Source: Streptomyces calvus
GTDB taxonomy: Bacteria; Actinomycetota; Actinomycetes; Streptomycetales; Streptomycetaceae
NCBI RefSeq assembly: GCF_006782915.1
Contig: NZ_VCNP01000005.1
Span: 1 to 64,000 of the forward strand
Length of the DNA stretch: 64,000 nucleotides
Reading direction: 5' to 3'
Below are positions 52,884-62,356 of the stretch, piece after piece. The notes beneath the pieces are model-generated. The model worked only from the letters and a program-made list of their open reading frames with translations. It did no database searches and was not told the origin of the DNA. Made by a program: the position numbers and the translations under genes. Numbering within the stretch: position 1 is the first letter of the stretch; every line of letters begins with the position of its first letter.

Positions 52884-53876
52884 CTAGCACGCGGGTCCGG
52901 GCAGTCCTTCCAGCCAGTCCGTCAGGATGCGGTTGGTCTCGGCGGGGCGCTCCTGCTGGAGCCAGTGGCCGCAGCCGTCGAGGATGTGCAGGCCGCCGAG
53001 GGCGGGGAGCGTGACGGGGAAGGCGTCGATGGCGTCGGCCATCCAGGTGGTGGACGCGTCGAGGGCGCCGCCGACGAACAGCGACGGCTGGGTGACGGGC
53101 GCCCCTTCGTGGCCGGAGAGGTCCTCCCAGTCGCGGTCCATGTTCCGGTAACGGGCCAGCGCCCCGGTCAGGCCGGTGCGCTCGAACTCCCCGGCGTAGA
53201 CGTCGAGATCGGCCTCGCTCAGCCAGCCGGGCAGCCGGTGGGCGGGGAAGCGGTCGCGGAGGGTGCCGCCCGGGGTGACGAAATGGGGGTCGGGTGCGTC
53301 GGCCGCCGGTTCGGTGTCGCCCGACAGCGCCGTGTAGAACCCGGCGAGCCAGCCGCGTACGTCGGGCTCGATCTCGGCCTCGGCGCGGCCCGGCTCCTGG
53401 AAGTAGGAGACGTAGAACTCCTCGTCGCCGCCCATCGACGCGAAGACCGTGCTCGGCCTCGGACCGCCGGGCGGGGCGTACGGCACGCTGAGCATGCCCA
53501 CCGCGCGGAAGACGTCGGGCCGGAGCAGGGCCGAGGTGGCGGCGACGTTCGAACCCCAGTCGTGGCCGACGACGACGGCGGTCCGTTCGCCGAGGGCGTG
53601 CACCACCGCGACGTTGTCCGCCACCAGTTCCGTCATGCGGTAGGCGTCCGTGGCGGCCGGCCGGGAGGAACGGCCGTAGCCGCGCACGTCGACGGCCACC
53701 GCGCGGTAACCGGCCGCGGCGAGGACGGGCAGTTGGTGGCGCCAGGAGTACCAGGACTCCGGGAAGCCGTGGACGAGCAGCACCAGCGGCCCGCTGCCCT
53801 GCTCCACCACGTGGAGCCGGCCCGCGGGCGGGGGGACGAGCCGGTGCGTGGGTGCGCTCACCGGGTGCTGTGACAT
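52884..53876 (-). CDS. Alpha/beta hydrolase, epoxide hydrolase-like
   Basis: A 330-residue soluble hydrolase. The oxyanion motif is HGFPESWYSWR (about 37-47), and the nucleophile elbow VVGHDWGSNVAA has Asp rather than Ser (about 108), as in epoxide hydrolases and haloalkane dehalogenases. The cap region (about 140-240) contains aromatic residues, including FYVSYFQEPGRAE. The late His is in DGCGHWLQQE. I chose the ATG at 53876 because GGAGG lies 5 nt upstream; an ATG four codons earlier lacks such a site. It is just downstream of the IS481-type insertion, which may have separated it from its own promoter. Confidence 0.9.
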   Translation of the reverse strand: MSQHPVSAPTHRLVPPPAGRLHVVEQGSGPLVLLVHGFPESWYSWRHQLPVLAAAGYRAVAVDVRGYGRSSRPAATDAYRMTELVADNVAVVHALGERTAVVVGHDWGSNVAATSALLRPDVFRAVGMLSVPYAPPGGPRPSTVFASMGGDEEFYVSYFQEPGRAEAEIEPDVRGWLAGFYTALSGDTEPAADAPDPHFVTPGGTLRDRFPAHRLPGWLSEADLDVYAGEFERTGLTGALARYRNMDRDWEDLSGHEGAPVTQPSLFVGGALDASTTWMADAIDAFPVTLPALGGLHILDGCGHWLQQERPAETNRILTDWLEGLPGPAC

Positions 53877-53995
53877 GGGGACCTCCATGGGCGTGCGGGT
53901 CGGGCGGTGGTGCGGTGGCTCGGTAGTGCGGATGCTCGGCGGCTCGGTGGTGCGGGTTTCGTGGCACGGCGGGCCACGGGCCGCTGGTCGCCGGG

Positions 53996-54001
53996 GCTAG
54001 A
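53996..54001. repeat. Target-site duplication, left copy
   Basis: GCTAGA directly abuts the left end of the IS481 element and matches the right copy exactly. On the minus strand it provides the transposase stop codon TAG. Confidence 0.9.
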
Positions 54002-54959
54002 TGTGCTGTCCGGACAGGTTGGTGACGCGGCTGGCGGGTGTCTGGCCGTCGATGCCGGTGTGGGGTCGGTGGTAGTTGTACCAGTCCAGCCAGTCGGGAA
54101 ACGTGGCCTGGCGTTCGCGGTCTGAGGTGTAGGGCCGCTGGTAGGCCCACTCCTCGAGCAGGGTGCGGTGGAAGCGTTCGACTTTGCCGTTGGTCTGCGG
54201 CCGCCAGGGCCTCGTCCAGCGGGGGCTGATGCCCAGCTCGTGGCAGGTCTGGCGCCAGGTGTTCTTGGTGTAGGCCCAGGCGTTGTCGGTCAGCACGCGC
54301 TCGACGGTGACGCCTTGCTGGGCGAACCAGGCAGTTGCCCGTCGCAGGAAGGCTGCGCAGGTGGCGGCCTTCTCATCGGGCAGGTCCTCGGTGTAGGCGA
54401 GGCGGGTGTGGTCGTCCAGGGCGGTGTGCAGGTAGGCGTATCCGGTGCCGTTGCGGCGGTCCTGGTTGGCCCGGCCGGCTGCCCGGCCGAGGACCTTGTG
54501 GCCGCCGCCGTCGGGGATGCGGCCGAGCTTCTTGACGTCGATGTGGACCAGTTCGCCGGGCCGGGCACGCTCGTAGCGGCGGACGGGTTCGCCGGTGGCC
54601 CGGTCGCAGGCGGCGAGCGCGGGCAGGCCGTGCCGGACGAGGACGCGGTGGGCGGTGGAAGCGGCGATGCCGCAACGGGCGGCCAGCCGCACCGGACCGA
54701 TCCGGTGTTCGCGTCGCAGCCGCACCACCTGCTGTTCGACCGGGGCGGGCGTCTGGCGCGGGCTGTGGTGGGGGCGGCTGGAGCGGTCGAGCATCCCGGC
54801 CGGGCCCAGTTGCCGGTAGCGGCCCGCCCAGCGTGCGGCGGTGGTGTGGCTGACCTGGAAGCGTTCCGCGGCCCGCCGCAGCGGCCAGCCTTCGTCCACG
54901 ACACACCGGGCCAGGCGAAGCCGTCCGGTCGGAGTCAGCGGGGCGTTACGGTGGGACAC
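53997..54959 (-). CDS. IS481-family DDE transposase
   Basis: A 320-residue transposase. The N-terminal helix-turn-helix region (about 1-110) includes LRLARCVVDEGWPLRRAAERF and a second HTH (RLAARCGIAASTAHRVLV). The rve-type catalytic core has Asp in HIDVKKLG, Asp in VLTDNAWAY and Glu in QTNGKVERFHR. I chose the GTG at 54959 because AGGAGG lies 6 nt upstream; an upstream in-frame ATG falls near the IS end and lacks a site. The reading frame crosses the left inverted repeat and its TAG stop lies in the flanking target duplication, so the last codon and the stop come from host DNA. Confidence 0.95.
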   Translation of the reverse strand: MSHRNAPLTPTGRLRLARCVVDEGWPLRRAAERFQVSHTTAARWAGRYRQLGPAGMLDRSSRPHHSPRQTPAPVEQQVVRLRREHRIGPVRLAARCGIAASTAHRVLVRHGLPALAACDRATGEPVRRYERARPGELVHIDVKKLGRIPDGGGHKVLGRAAGRANQDRRNGTGYAYLHTALDDHTRLAYTEDLPDEKAATCAAFLRRATAWFAQQGVTVERVLTDNAWAYTKNTWRQTCHELGISPRWTRPWRPQTNGKVERFHRTLLEEWAYQRPYTSDRERQATFPDWLDWYNYHRPHTGIDGQTPASRVTNLSGQHI

Positions 54960-55068
54960 GAGGGCCTCCTGCGGTCGGGCGTAGATGTCGCAATCCACAC
55001 CGAACCCAGAAGGCCCTCACCTGTTCAAGCACCCAGCACGCGTGTCACCAACGTCCCGGGACAGCACA
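54002..55068. mobile_element. IS481-family insertion sequence, complete
   Basis: The element is 1067 bp. Its 25-bp terminal inverted repeats (54002-54026 and 55044-55068) share the outer TGTGCTGTCC and the inner GTTGGTGAC, differing only in the 6 nt between. It is flanked by an exact 6-bp direct repeat GCTAGA on each side (53996-54001 and 55069-55074), the target-site duplication. It carries one transposase gene on the minus strand. Intact ends, an intact gene and a perfect duplication point to a recent insertion. Confidence 0.93.
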
Positions 55069-55074
55069 GCTAGA
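55069..55074. repeat. Target-site duplication, right copy
   Basis: GCTAGA directly abuts the right end of the IS481 element. Removing the element and one copy restores the presumed empty site. Confidence 0.9.
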
Positions 55075-55113
55075 CCGAGGAGCGAGAGCCGTGGGTCGTA
55101 AGCCGAGGGCCAT

Positions 55114-55147
55114 GGGCCGTGGGCCGTGGGCCGTGGGCCGTGGGCCG
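55114..55147. repeat. 7-bp tandem repeat (GGGCCGT)n
   Basis: Four perfect GGGCCGT units (55114-55141) and a six-base partial unit lie close to the right end of the IS element. Degenerate units precede them. The surrounding 55075-55368 interval holds no gene I can support. Confidence 0.9.
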
Positions 55148-55368
55148 AGCATGGTCGGGGCGGCCGGGGCGGGACGAGGGTTGTTGCCGGTTCGGCAAAC
55201 GCGGGGCTCCCTCGGAGCGGGGAGCGGGAGTGGGATGCGCCCGGCGGCCCGCGCCGGGCGGGACGTGTGCGCGCCCGACGGCGGGCAGCCCGCGCAGACC
55301 TCCGGCGAGTCGGACCGGTGTCCGCCGCACGGGACAGGCCCTGCTCACCGGCGGGCCGGCCGGTGCGC

Positions 55369-55896
55369 TCAGCGGCCGTGCGGCGCGACGTCGTCCGCCG
55401 CCCAGCCGAGCGGGAGCGGTTCCGGGTCGCGGGCGGAGGGCTCGCCGCCTGCCTCGTTGAACGCGGTGAGCGCCTTGACCAGCGCGGCCCGCTGACGCGG
55501 CGCCAGCCGCTCGACGATCGCGGCGATCTCGGCGCGGCGCCGCGCGGTGACGTACTCGACCGTGCGCCGGCCCTCGTCGGTGAGCCGCAGCAGGGTCTCG
55601 CGGCGGTTGGCCGGATTGGTCTGCCGGTCGGCGAGCCCGGCCGCGATCAGACGGTCCACCATGCGCATCGCCGTGGACGGCGCGACCTGCAGCAGCTCGG
55701 CGAGGGCGACCAGCTTGGTGGCGCCGCGCGTGGAGAGCATCACCAGCATCCGGAACTGAGGCAGCGTCACCCGGTCCTCGACCGCCGCCAGGGACCGCGC
55801 GGAGACCGCCACCAGCAGCCGCGAGGCGGTCAGCACCGCACGGGTGACCGCCTCGACATCGTCCACGGCCCCGGCGGGACCCTCCTGTTCCGGCAT
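55369..55896 (-). CDS. MarR-family transcriptional regulator
   Basis: A 175-residue dimeric winged-helix regulator. Residues 35-110 carry the MarR core: VTLPQFRMLVMLSTRG, the recognition region LAELLQVAPSTAMRMVDRL and the wing DRQTNPANRRETLLRLTDEG. Terminal helices for dimerisation follow. MarR proteins usually respond to small phenolic or oxidising ligands. The ATG at 55896 has AAAGGAAA at good spacing. It lies 30 nt downstream of a SpoIIE-type phosphatase gene on the same strand and may be co-transcribed with it; no divergent target gene is present because the other flank is the IS element. Confidence 0.92.
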   Translation of the reverse strand: MPEQEGPAGAVDDVEAVTRAVLTASRLLVAVSARSLAAVEDRVTLPQFRMLVMLSTRGATKLVALAELLQVAPSTAMRMVDRLIAAGLADRQTNPANRRETLLRLTDEGRRTVEYVTARRRAEIAAIVERLAPRQRAALVKALTAFNEAGGEPSARDPEPLPLGWAADDVAPHGR

Positions 55897-55926
55897 GTTT
55901 CCTTTGTACCTCGCGGTGTGCGCCGC

Positions 55927-57018
55927 TCACGCACCCGGTGGCGCGTCCGTGCCGTCGTGGTGCCGGTGGTAGCGCAGCAGCAGCATCGCGGCGTCGTCGC
56001 CGGGCGGCCCTCCGGTGTGCTGGACCAGGTCCTCGCGCAGCGCCTCCAGGGCGCGGTGGGCATCGGGTTCCTTCAGCAGGTGGGTGCGCTCGCCCAGCGG
56101 GTAGAAACGGCCGTCCCGGTCGCGCGCCTCGGTGACCCCGTCGGTGTGGAGCAGCAGTTGCTCACCCGGTGCGAACGGCACCCGGAACGGTTCCGGGCCG
56201 TCGGCCCCGTGCGCGGACAGGCCCAGCGGCAGCGCGTACGACGGCGGCTCGGGGAAGTCCGCCGTGCCGTCACGGCGGACGAGCATCGGAGGCGGATGGC
56301 CGTAGTTGAGGAGGACCACCTCCTGGTCGTCGCGGATCTCGGCGAGGATCGCGGTGACGAAGCGTTCGCCCTCCAGCTCCCGCGACACGCTGCGTTCGAC
56401 GCGCCGGCCGAGTCCGAGCAGGTCCGGCTCGTCGTGGGCGGCCTCCCGGAAGGCGCCGAGCACCACTGCGGCCGTCTCCACCGCGTCCAGCCCCTTGCCC
56501 TGCACATCGCCCACGATGACCCGGACACCGTGCGGCGAGGCCACCACCTCGTACAGGTCTCCGCCGATACGGGCCTCGGCGACGGCGGAGGTGTAGGACA
56601 CCGCGGCCTGCACGGGCCCGGCCGTCAGCGGCACCGGCCGCAGCAGCACCCGCTGCGCGACCTCCGCGATCGACCGCACGCCGGCCAGCTCCGCCTCCCG
56701 GCGCGACCGGGCCACGGCGGCGGCGATGCCGACACCGGTCACTCCGGCCACCGACGCCATCGCGGTGTAGCCGCGGGGTTTCACGAACAGCCCGTTGTAC
56801 AGGCCCAGGCCGACGCAGAGCAGCAGCGCCAGTACGCCGATGACCGCCGTGCGGCGCCAGCCGCCGACCAGTCCGGCGAAGGCGGGGCCGAGCGACACGA
56901 GCGGCAGCAGACCGATCATCGGGCCCGCCATGACGTCGACGACCGCGATCACCGCCATCACCGCGATCGGCGTCCACGCCAGGACCCGCTGGCCCGGTGG
57001 CGATGTCTTGTGGGTCAT
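55927..57018 (-). CDS. Membrane-anchored SpoIIE/PP2C-type phosphatase
   Basis: A 363-residue protein with an N-terminal membrane domain of about four helices (residues 13-105, for example VLAWTPIAVMAVIAVVDVMA and GVLALLLCVGLGLYNGLF). A linker helix and a SpoIIE phosphatase domain (about 135-355) follow. Catalytic acidic residues are visible in ARIGGDLYEVV, VIVGDVQGKGLDAVE, LLLHTDGVTEARD and PGDDAAMLLL. Such proteins dephosphorylate anti-anti-sigma factors and may also regulate morphological or stress responses. The ATG at 57018 has GGAG 7 nt upstream. It is upstream of the MarR gene. No kinase or anti-sigma partner is encoded nearby. Confidence 0.93.
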   Translation of the reverse strand: MTHKTSPPGQRVLAWTPIAVMAVIAVVDVMAGPMIGLLPLVSLGPAFAGLVGGWRRTAVIGVLALLLCVGLGLYNGLFVKPRGYTAMASVAGVTGVGIAAAVARSRREAELAGVRSIAEVAQRVLLRPVPLTAGPVQAAVSYTSAVAEARIGGDLYEVVASPHGVRVIVGDVQGKGLDAVETAAVVLGAFREAAHDEPDLLGLGRRVERSVSRELEGERFVTAILAEIRDDQEVVLLNYGHPPPMLVRRDGTADFPEPPSYALPLGLSAHGADGPEPFRVPFAPGEQLLLHTDGVTEARDRDGRFYPLGERTHLLKEPDAHRALEALREDLVQHTGGPPGDDAAMLLLRYHRHHDGTDAPPGA

Positions 57019-57309
57019 GGTCTGCTCCAGCGGTGTCCGGGGGCACTCGAGAGCCGCCCTCGTCCTCCGCGGACGCCCCTCCCCCACTTTTAGCCTATGC
57101 AAAGGTCGGCCGGGCGCCGCACCCTCCGCAATGGACCTTTATCCAATCGAGTCCGGCATCCCGTCGGGTCCGGCCCGTCGGGTCGGCGTACGGAACCCGG
57201 CCCCCTGTTCTACGGTTTTTGCGCTGTGCAATGATCCTGGCGGGACCCCGGTGCGAGCGGCCCGAGAGGCCGTCGGCGGGTTCCCGGGCACGAGAGGAAA
57301 TGAACGGAC

Positions 57310-57825
57310 GTGAGCGCGCAGGGACCGGACGACGGCAGGACCCCGGAGGATCGGGACGGCACGCCGTCCCTGCCCGAGGACGTCTGGCAGCGATTCCTCA
57401 CCGACAACGAGCACGCGATCCGGGCCACCGCCCCCAGGGAGCCCTCCGCGCGGCAGCGCACGCGCGGCGCATCGCCCCGGCCGCCGCGTGCCGGCGCCGC
57501 CGCGTCGCGGTGGGACACCGGCAGCGAGTCGGTCGGTGACCTGTGGCGGCCGGACGATCCGTGGGAGGGCCCGGCCTGGCGGGACCTGAACGGCCGCGCC
57601 AAGCTGCGCCGGGCCGGACGGGTGGTCGGCACGGCCACCGCGATCGCTCTGGCCCTGGGCGCGTGGTCCCAGCTGGCCACCGGTGCGGGCGCACCGGCGA
57701 AAGGGCCCGGCGAGGCGGTCCTGCAGCAGTCGGAGGACGCGCCCGCGGACCTTCCCACCGCGACGTCCCTGCCGCCCGGTTTCTCCTCGCCCTCCCCGTC
57801 CGACCCCGCGGTGCAGGCGGGCTGA
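57310..57825 (+). CDS. Small single-pass membrane protein of unknown function
   Basis: A 171-residue protein whose family I do not recognise. The N-terminal 95 residues are hydrophilic and rich in Asp, Pro and Arg, with LPEDVWQRFLTDNEHAIRA as the most conserved-looking piece and WRPDDPWEGPAWRDLNGRAK before the membrane. One hydrophobic helix (about 105-122, VVGTATAIALALGAWSQLA) is followed by a Pro/Ser/Thr-rich tail. Topology is probably cytoplasmic N-terminus, external C-terminus. The GTG at 57310 has AGGA about 11 nt upstream, which is only moderate support. It is divergent from the SpoIIE phosphatase gene across a 291-nt promoter region and convergent with pgm. Confidence 0.72.
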   Translation: MSAQGPDDGRTPEDRDGTPSLPEDVWQRFLTDNEHAIRATAPREPSARQRTRGASPRPPRAGAAASRWDTGSESVGDLWRPDDPWEGPAWRDLNGRAKLRRAGRVVGTATAIALALGAWSQLATGAGAPAKGPGEAVLQQSEDAPADLPTATSLPPGFSSPSPSDPAVQAG

Positions 57826-57876
57826 CGCACCCCGGCCGCCACGCGGGTGACCGGGATGCGCCGGTGGCCGGTGCGC

Positions 57877-59517
<1,641 letters not shown>

Positions 59518-59571
59518 GTGCCCACTCCTTGGCAGGGTCGGTTCTTCGCTTGCGGACACATCTTTCCTCGT

Positions 59572-59617
59572 CGGGGCGGCGCCGCGCGAGTGCGCCCCGG
59601 CCCGCGCGGCCGCCCCG
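59572..59617 (-). terminator. Hairpin terminator of the STM4011-type operon
   Basis: A long GC stem pairs 59572-59588 with 59603-59617 (9 bp, a 2-nt bulge, then 6 bp) around a 14-nt loop. It begins 3 nt past the last stop of the operon and separates it from pgm. Confidence 0.7.
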
Positions 59618-59620
59618 GCG

Positions 59621-60064
59621 TCAGATCCGGCCGCCGGTCATCCGGGTGAGCGGACCGTGGGTGTGGCGTTCGGCGCGGCGGCCCACCGCGTAGGACGCGG
59701 CGGTCAGCGCGGTCAGGCCGGCCGCCGCGCCCGCGGCGACGAGCTTGCGGTGCGCGATGACCGTCCAGGCCGTCCGGGCGGTGCCGGCGACCTGTTCCGA
59801 GGCGGCGACCACCGCGCGGCGGCCCGCCTCGACGCCCTTGGCCGCGCTGCGCACGGCACCGTTGGCGACCGTGGTGACGCGCTCGGCGCCGGACGCGGCG
59901 GCTGACGTCGCGTCATCGGCCGTGGCGACGGCGGTTCCGGCCGCCCGCCCGGCGGTTGCGGACGCCTTGCCGCCTGCCTGCCGGGCCTTGGACGCGGCGG
60001 AACGGGTGGTCGTGGTCTTCCGGTTCGGGCTCTTTCCGTTCGGGCTCTTGTTCTGTTCGCTCAT
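59621..60064 (-). CDS. Small Ala/Lys-rich single-pass membrane protein, last gene of STM4011-type operon
   Basis: A 147-residue protein of no family I recognise. The N-terminus is Lys/Ser/Asn-rich ([20 protein letters not shown]). A long Ala/Thr/Ser/Gly-rich stretch (about 22-105) looks like extended amphipathic helices reminiscent of phasin or gas-vesicle-like proteins. One hydrophobic helix (about 110-130, [21 protein letters not shown]) and a basic tail follow. The ATG at 60064 overlaps the stop of the STM4011-type gene as ATGA, and no good ribosome-binding site is seen, so translation is probably coupled. It may be a membrane adaptor or simply a hitch-hiking gene. Confidence 0.75.
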   Translation of the reverse strand: MSEQNKSPNGKSPNRKTTTTRSAASKARQAGGKASATAGRAAGTAVATADDATSAAASGAERVTTVANGAVRSAAKGVEAGRRAVVAASEQVAGTARTAWTVIAHRKLVAAGAAAGLTALTAASYAVGRRAERHTHGPLTRMTGGRI

Positions 60065-60969
60065 GGACACCGACTTGCCGCTGACTCGAGCGGCAAACGC
60101 GTCCGTGGCGCGTCGAGTCGCGGTACGGGCGGCGCCGGGATCCGTTCCAGCACTCCGCCCGCGAACACGTCGTACAGCGGCAGCGTCTCCAGGTGGACGT
60201 ATCCGATGTGGCAGTCGCACGTGGCCAGGGGACACGGACGCGGGCGCAGGGCCTGCCGGTAGGTGCCGTCGTAGAGGTTGCCGAGTTCGGTGCGGACGAA
60301 GTGGCAGCGGCGCACCGTGCCCTCGCCGTCGACCGAGATCACGGACTCCCCGGTGCGGCAGGGCAGGCCGGCGCTGGCGTGCGGCCGGCGGCTGTAGGGG
60401 AAGAGCGGGTCGAGGTCGGTCCACACGCCGGCCTCGGCGTCGTCGTAGGTGTGTCCTTCGGCGGCGTTGACCCACAGGTACACCCGGTCCGGCAGGTCGG
60501 CGCGGAGCCGGCGGGCCGCGTCGAGGTGCTCGGGCAGTCCGACGATGCCGACGCTGAACCGGGCGCCCAGGCGGTCCAGTTCGCGGCACTTGGCGAGGAA
60601 GCGGTCGTACGGTGTCTGGCCCGGGTGGTAGGTGCACCACAGGGCGAGGGTGTCGAGGTCGGCGTCGCCGATCCAGTCGGTGCGGCAGCTCAGGTTGGTC
60701 TGGATGGCGACGCGGCGGATGTGCGGCTGGTGGGACAGGTGCGTCAGGGCGCGCCGGTACCAGGAGCGGACCAGGCCCTCGCCCCACGGGGTGAACAGCA
60801 GGGAGAGCCGGTCGGTGGTCTGCGCGGTGGCCCAGTCGGTGAACCGCTCCAGGCGGGCGCGGTCCGCGCGCAGTTGCTCGCGGCTGTCGCGGCGCTTGGC
60901 GAACGGGCAGTACGGGCAGTCGTAGTCGCAGGAGGCCAGCGGGCCGCGGTAGAGGAGGGTCAGGTCCAT
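60061..60969 (-). CDS. STM4011 family radical SAM protein
   Basis: A 302-residue radical SAM enzyme; its substrate is unknown. The cluster motif is Cys14-x3-Cys18-x2-Cys21 (CDYDCPYC), which binds the [4Fe-4S] that cleaves S-adenosylmethionine. A later Cys set (LPCRTG, RRCHFV and CPLATCDCH) resembles the extra-cluster region of SPASM/twitch enzymes. The family is named after Salmonella STM4011 and occurs in a conserved operon with STM4012-STM4015 homologues, as here. The ATG at 60969 lies 10 nt after the STM4012 stop; its own stop overlaps the next start. The pairing of two radical SAM enzymes suggests a stepwise modification of one substrate. Confidence 0.9.
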   Translation of the reverse strand: MDLTLLYRGPLASCDYDCPYCPFAKRRDSREQLRADRARLERFTDWATAQTTDRLSLLFTPWGEGLVRSWYRRALTHLSHQPHIRRVAIQTNLSCRTDWIGDADLDTLALWCTYHPGQTPYDRFLAKCRELDRLGARFSVGIVGLPEHLDAARRLRADLPDRVYLWVNAAEGHTYDDAEAGVWTDLDPLFPYSRRPHASAGLPCRTGESVISVDGEGTVRRCHFVRTELGNLYDGTYRQALRPRPCPLATCDCHIGYVHLETLPLYDVFAGGVLERIPAPPVPRLDAPRTRLPLESAASRCP

Positions 60970-60979
60970 CGGGCGGGGC

Positions 60980-62356
60980 TCACTTCCGCTCGTAGGCGGC
61001 CATGGCGGCCCGTACGGCCGGGGAGAACAGTTCCGGGCCGATGGCGTCGGAGTGCGCGAGGCCCTCGGGTGTCAGGCGCAGGACCGTGCTGTCCGTGCCG
61101 TCGCCGGCCAGCCAGCCGCGTGCGGCGAAACGCGAGAGTTCGGCCCCGAAGTCGTCCGCCGGGGTGCGGCCGTCGAACCGGGCGCGGTAGTCGTCGGTCC
61201 GCAGCCCCTCGGCCTGGAGCAGCGACTGCAGCAGGTGCCGGCGGCGGGCCTCGTCGGCGTCGATGCGGCGTCCGTACTCGGCGTGCGCGAAGTCGGCGGC
61301 CGGGCGGGAGACGTAGTCGTCGATGATGCCGCGGATCTCGTGCATGCCGACGGCGTAGTCGAAGGAGTAGTGCAGTGCGGCCGTGTACGAGCGGGCGCCG
61401 CAGCCGAGTCCGATCATGCCGTCGGTCTGGCAGGCGTAGTCGTCCGCGCCCTGCGGCGGGGCGTCCGTGCGGCGGAACATGCGCATGGACTGCTGCTCGT
61501 AGCCGTGGGCGAGGAGGTGGTCGCGGCCCAGGCGGTACAGGCGCAGCCGCTGGGCGTCCCAGGCCGGGTCCGTCCCGCCGGCGCGGCGGCCGAGGCCGGT
61601 GAGGGGGCGTATGTAGAGGGGGTAGAGGTAGAGCTCCTCGGGGTGCCAGGCGAGCGCCGCGTCCAGGGAGCGCAGCCAGGACCGCTCGGTCTGGCCGTCG
61701 ATGCCGTAGATCAGGTCGATGTTGAGGACGGGGATACCGGCGTCGCGGACGCGGGCGAGGGCCGCCTCGACGTCGGCGCGGCGCTGGGGCCGTACGGCGG
61801 CGCGGGCCTCGGTGTCGTCGAAGCTCTGCACGCCCAGGCTGAGGCGGGTGGTGCCGCGCGCGGCCAGGACCCCAAGCCGGTCGGCGGTGGCCGTGGCGGG
61901 CGAGGCCTCCACCGACAGCGGGACCGCGCGCAGGTCGGCTCCCATGCGGTGCTCGGCGATGTCGCACAGCCGCTCCAGTTCGGCGGCGGTGAGGAAGGTG
62001 GGGGTGCCGCCGCCGAAGGCCGCGGTCGCGAACCGTACCGGTTCCCGCTCCCCCAGCGCCTCCCGCACCGCGCTCGCCTGCCGTTCCAGGGCGTCCAGAT
62101 AGGCGCCGGTCAGGCCGTCGGGGGCGCCGATGCGGGTGAACAGGTTGCAGAAGCCGCAGCGGACCTCGCAGAACGGGATGTGCAGGTAGAGGGAGAGGGC
62201 GTCCTTGGGCTCGGCGTCCCACAGGGCGTCCAGGCGGGGGCGGTCGGGCAGTTTCCGGTAGGCGGTCTTGTGCGGGTAGGCGTAGACGTAGCTCTGGTAC
62301 GGGCTCGCCGGGCCGGAGGTGTCGGTGCCGGGCACGGGACGTGTGGCGGTGGTCAT
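60980..62356 (-). CDS. STM4012 family radical SAM protein (HemN-like)
   Basis: A 458-residue radical SAM protein related to coproporphyrinogen dehydrogenase HemN but in its own uncharacterised family. The cluster motif is Cys63-x3-Cys67-x2-Cys70 (HIPFCEVRCGFCNLF). The barrel shows FGGGTPTFLTAAELERL (about 114), LSLGVQSFDD and NIDLIYGIDGQTERSWLRSL, as in HemN-type enzymes, plus a C-terminal winged-helix-like domain (about 370-455). Role in tetrapyrrole synthesis is not supported, because its partners are STM4011, STM4013 and STM4014 homologues. The ATG at 62356 overlaps the previous stop as ATGA with GAGG upstream. Confidence 0.92.
   Translation of the reverse strand: MTTATRPVPGTDTSGPASPYQSYVYAYPHKTAYRKLPDRPRLDALWDAEPKDALSLYLHIPFCEVRCGFCNLFTRIGAPDGLTGAYLDALERQASAVREALGEREPVRFATAAFGGGTPTFLTAAELERLCDIAEHRMGADLRAVPLSVEASPATATADRLGVLAARGTTRLSLGVQSFDDTEARAAVRPQRRADVEAALARVRDAGIPVLNIDLIYGIDGQTERSWLRSLDAALAWHPEELYLYPLYIRPLTGLGRRAGGTDPAWDAQRLRLYRLGRDHLLAHGYEQQSMRMFRRTDAPPQGADDYACQTDGMIGLGCGARSYTAALHYSFDYAVGMHEIRGIIDDYVSRPAADFAHAEYGRRIDADEARRRHLLQSLLQAEGLRTDDYRARFDGRTPADDFGAELSRFAARGWLAGDGTDSTVLRLTPEGLAHSDAIGPELFSPAVRAAMAAYERK

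Noticed and set aside
52327..52887. Plus-strand open frame starting in the 26-bp duplication
   Set aside because: It runs antisense to the cupin gene, has no ribosome-binding site and encodes Arg/Gly-rich low-complexity sequence.
60980..62356. STM4012-type protein as HemN (coproporphyrinogen dehydrogenase)
   Set aside because: The barrel motifs are HemN-like, but the neighbours are the STM4011, STM4013 and STM4014 families and no other haem gene is present.
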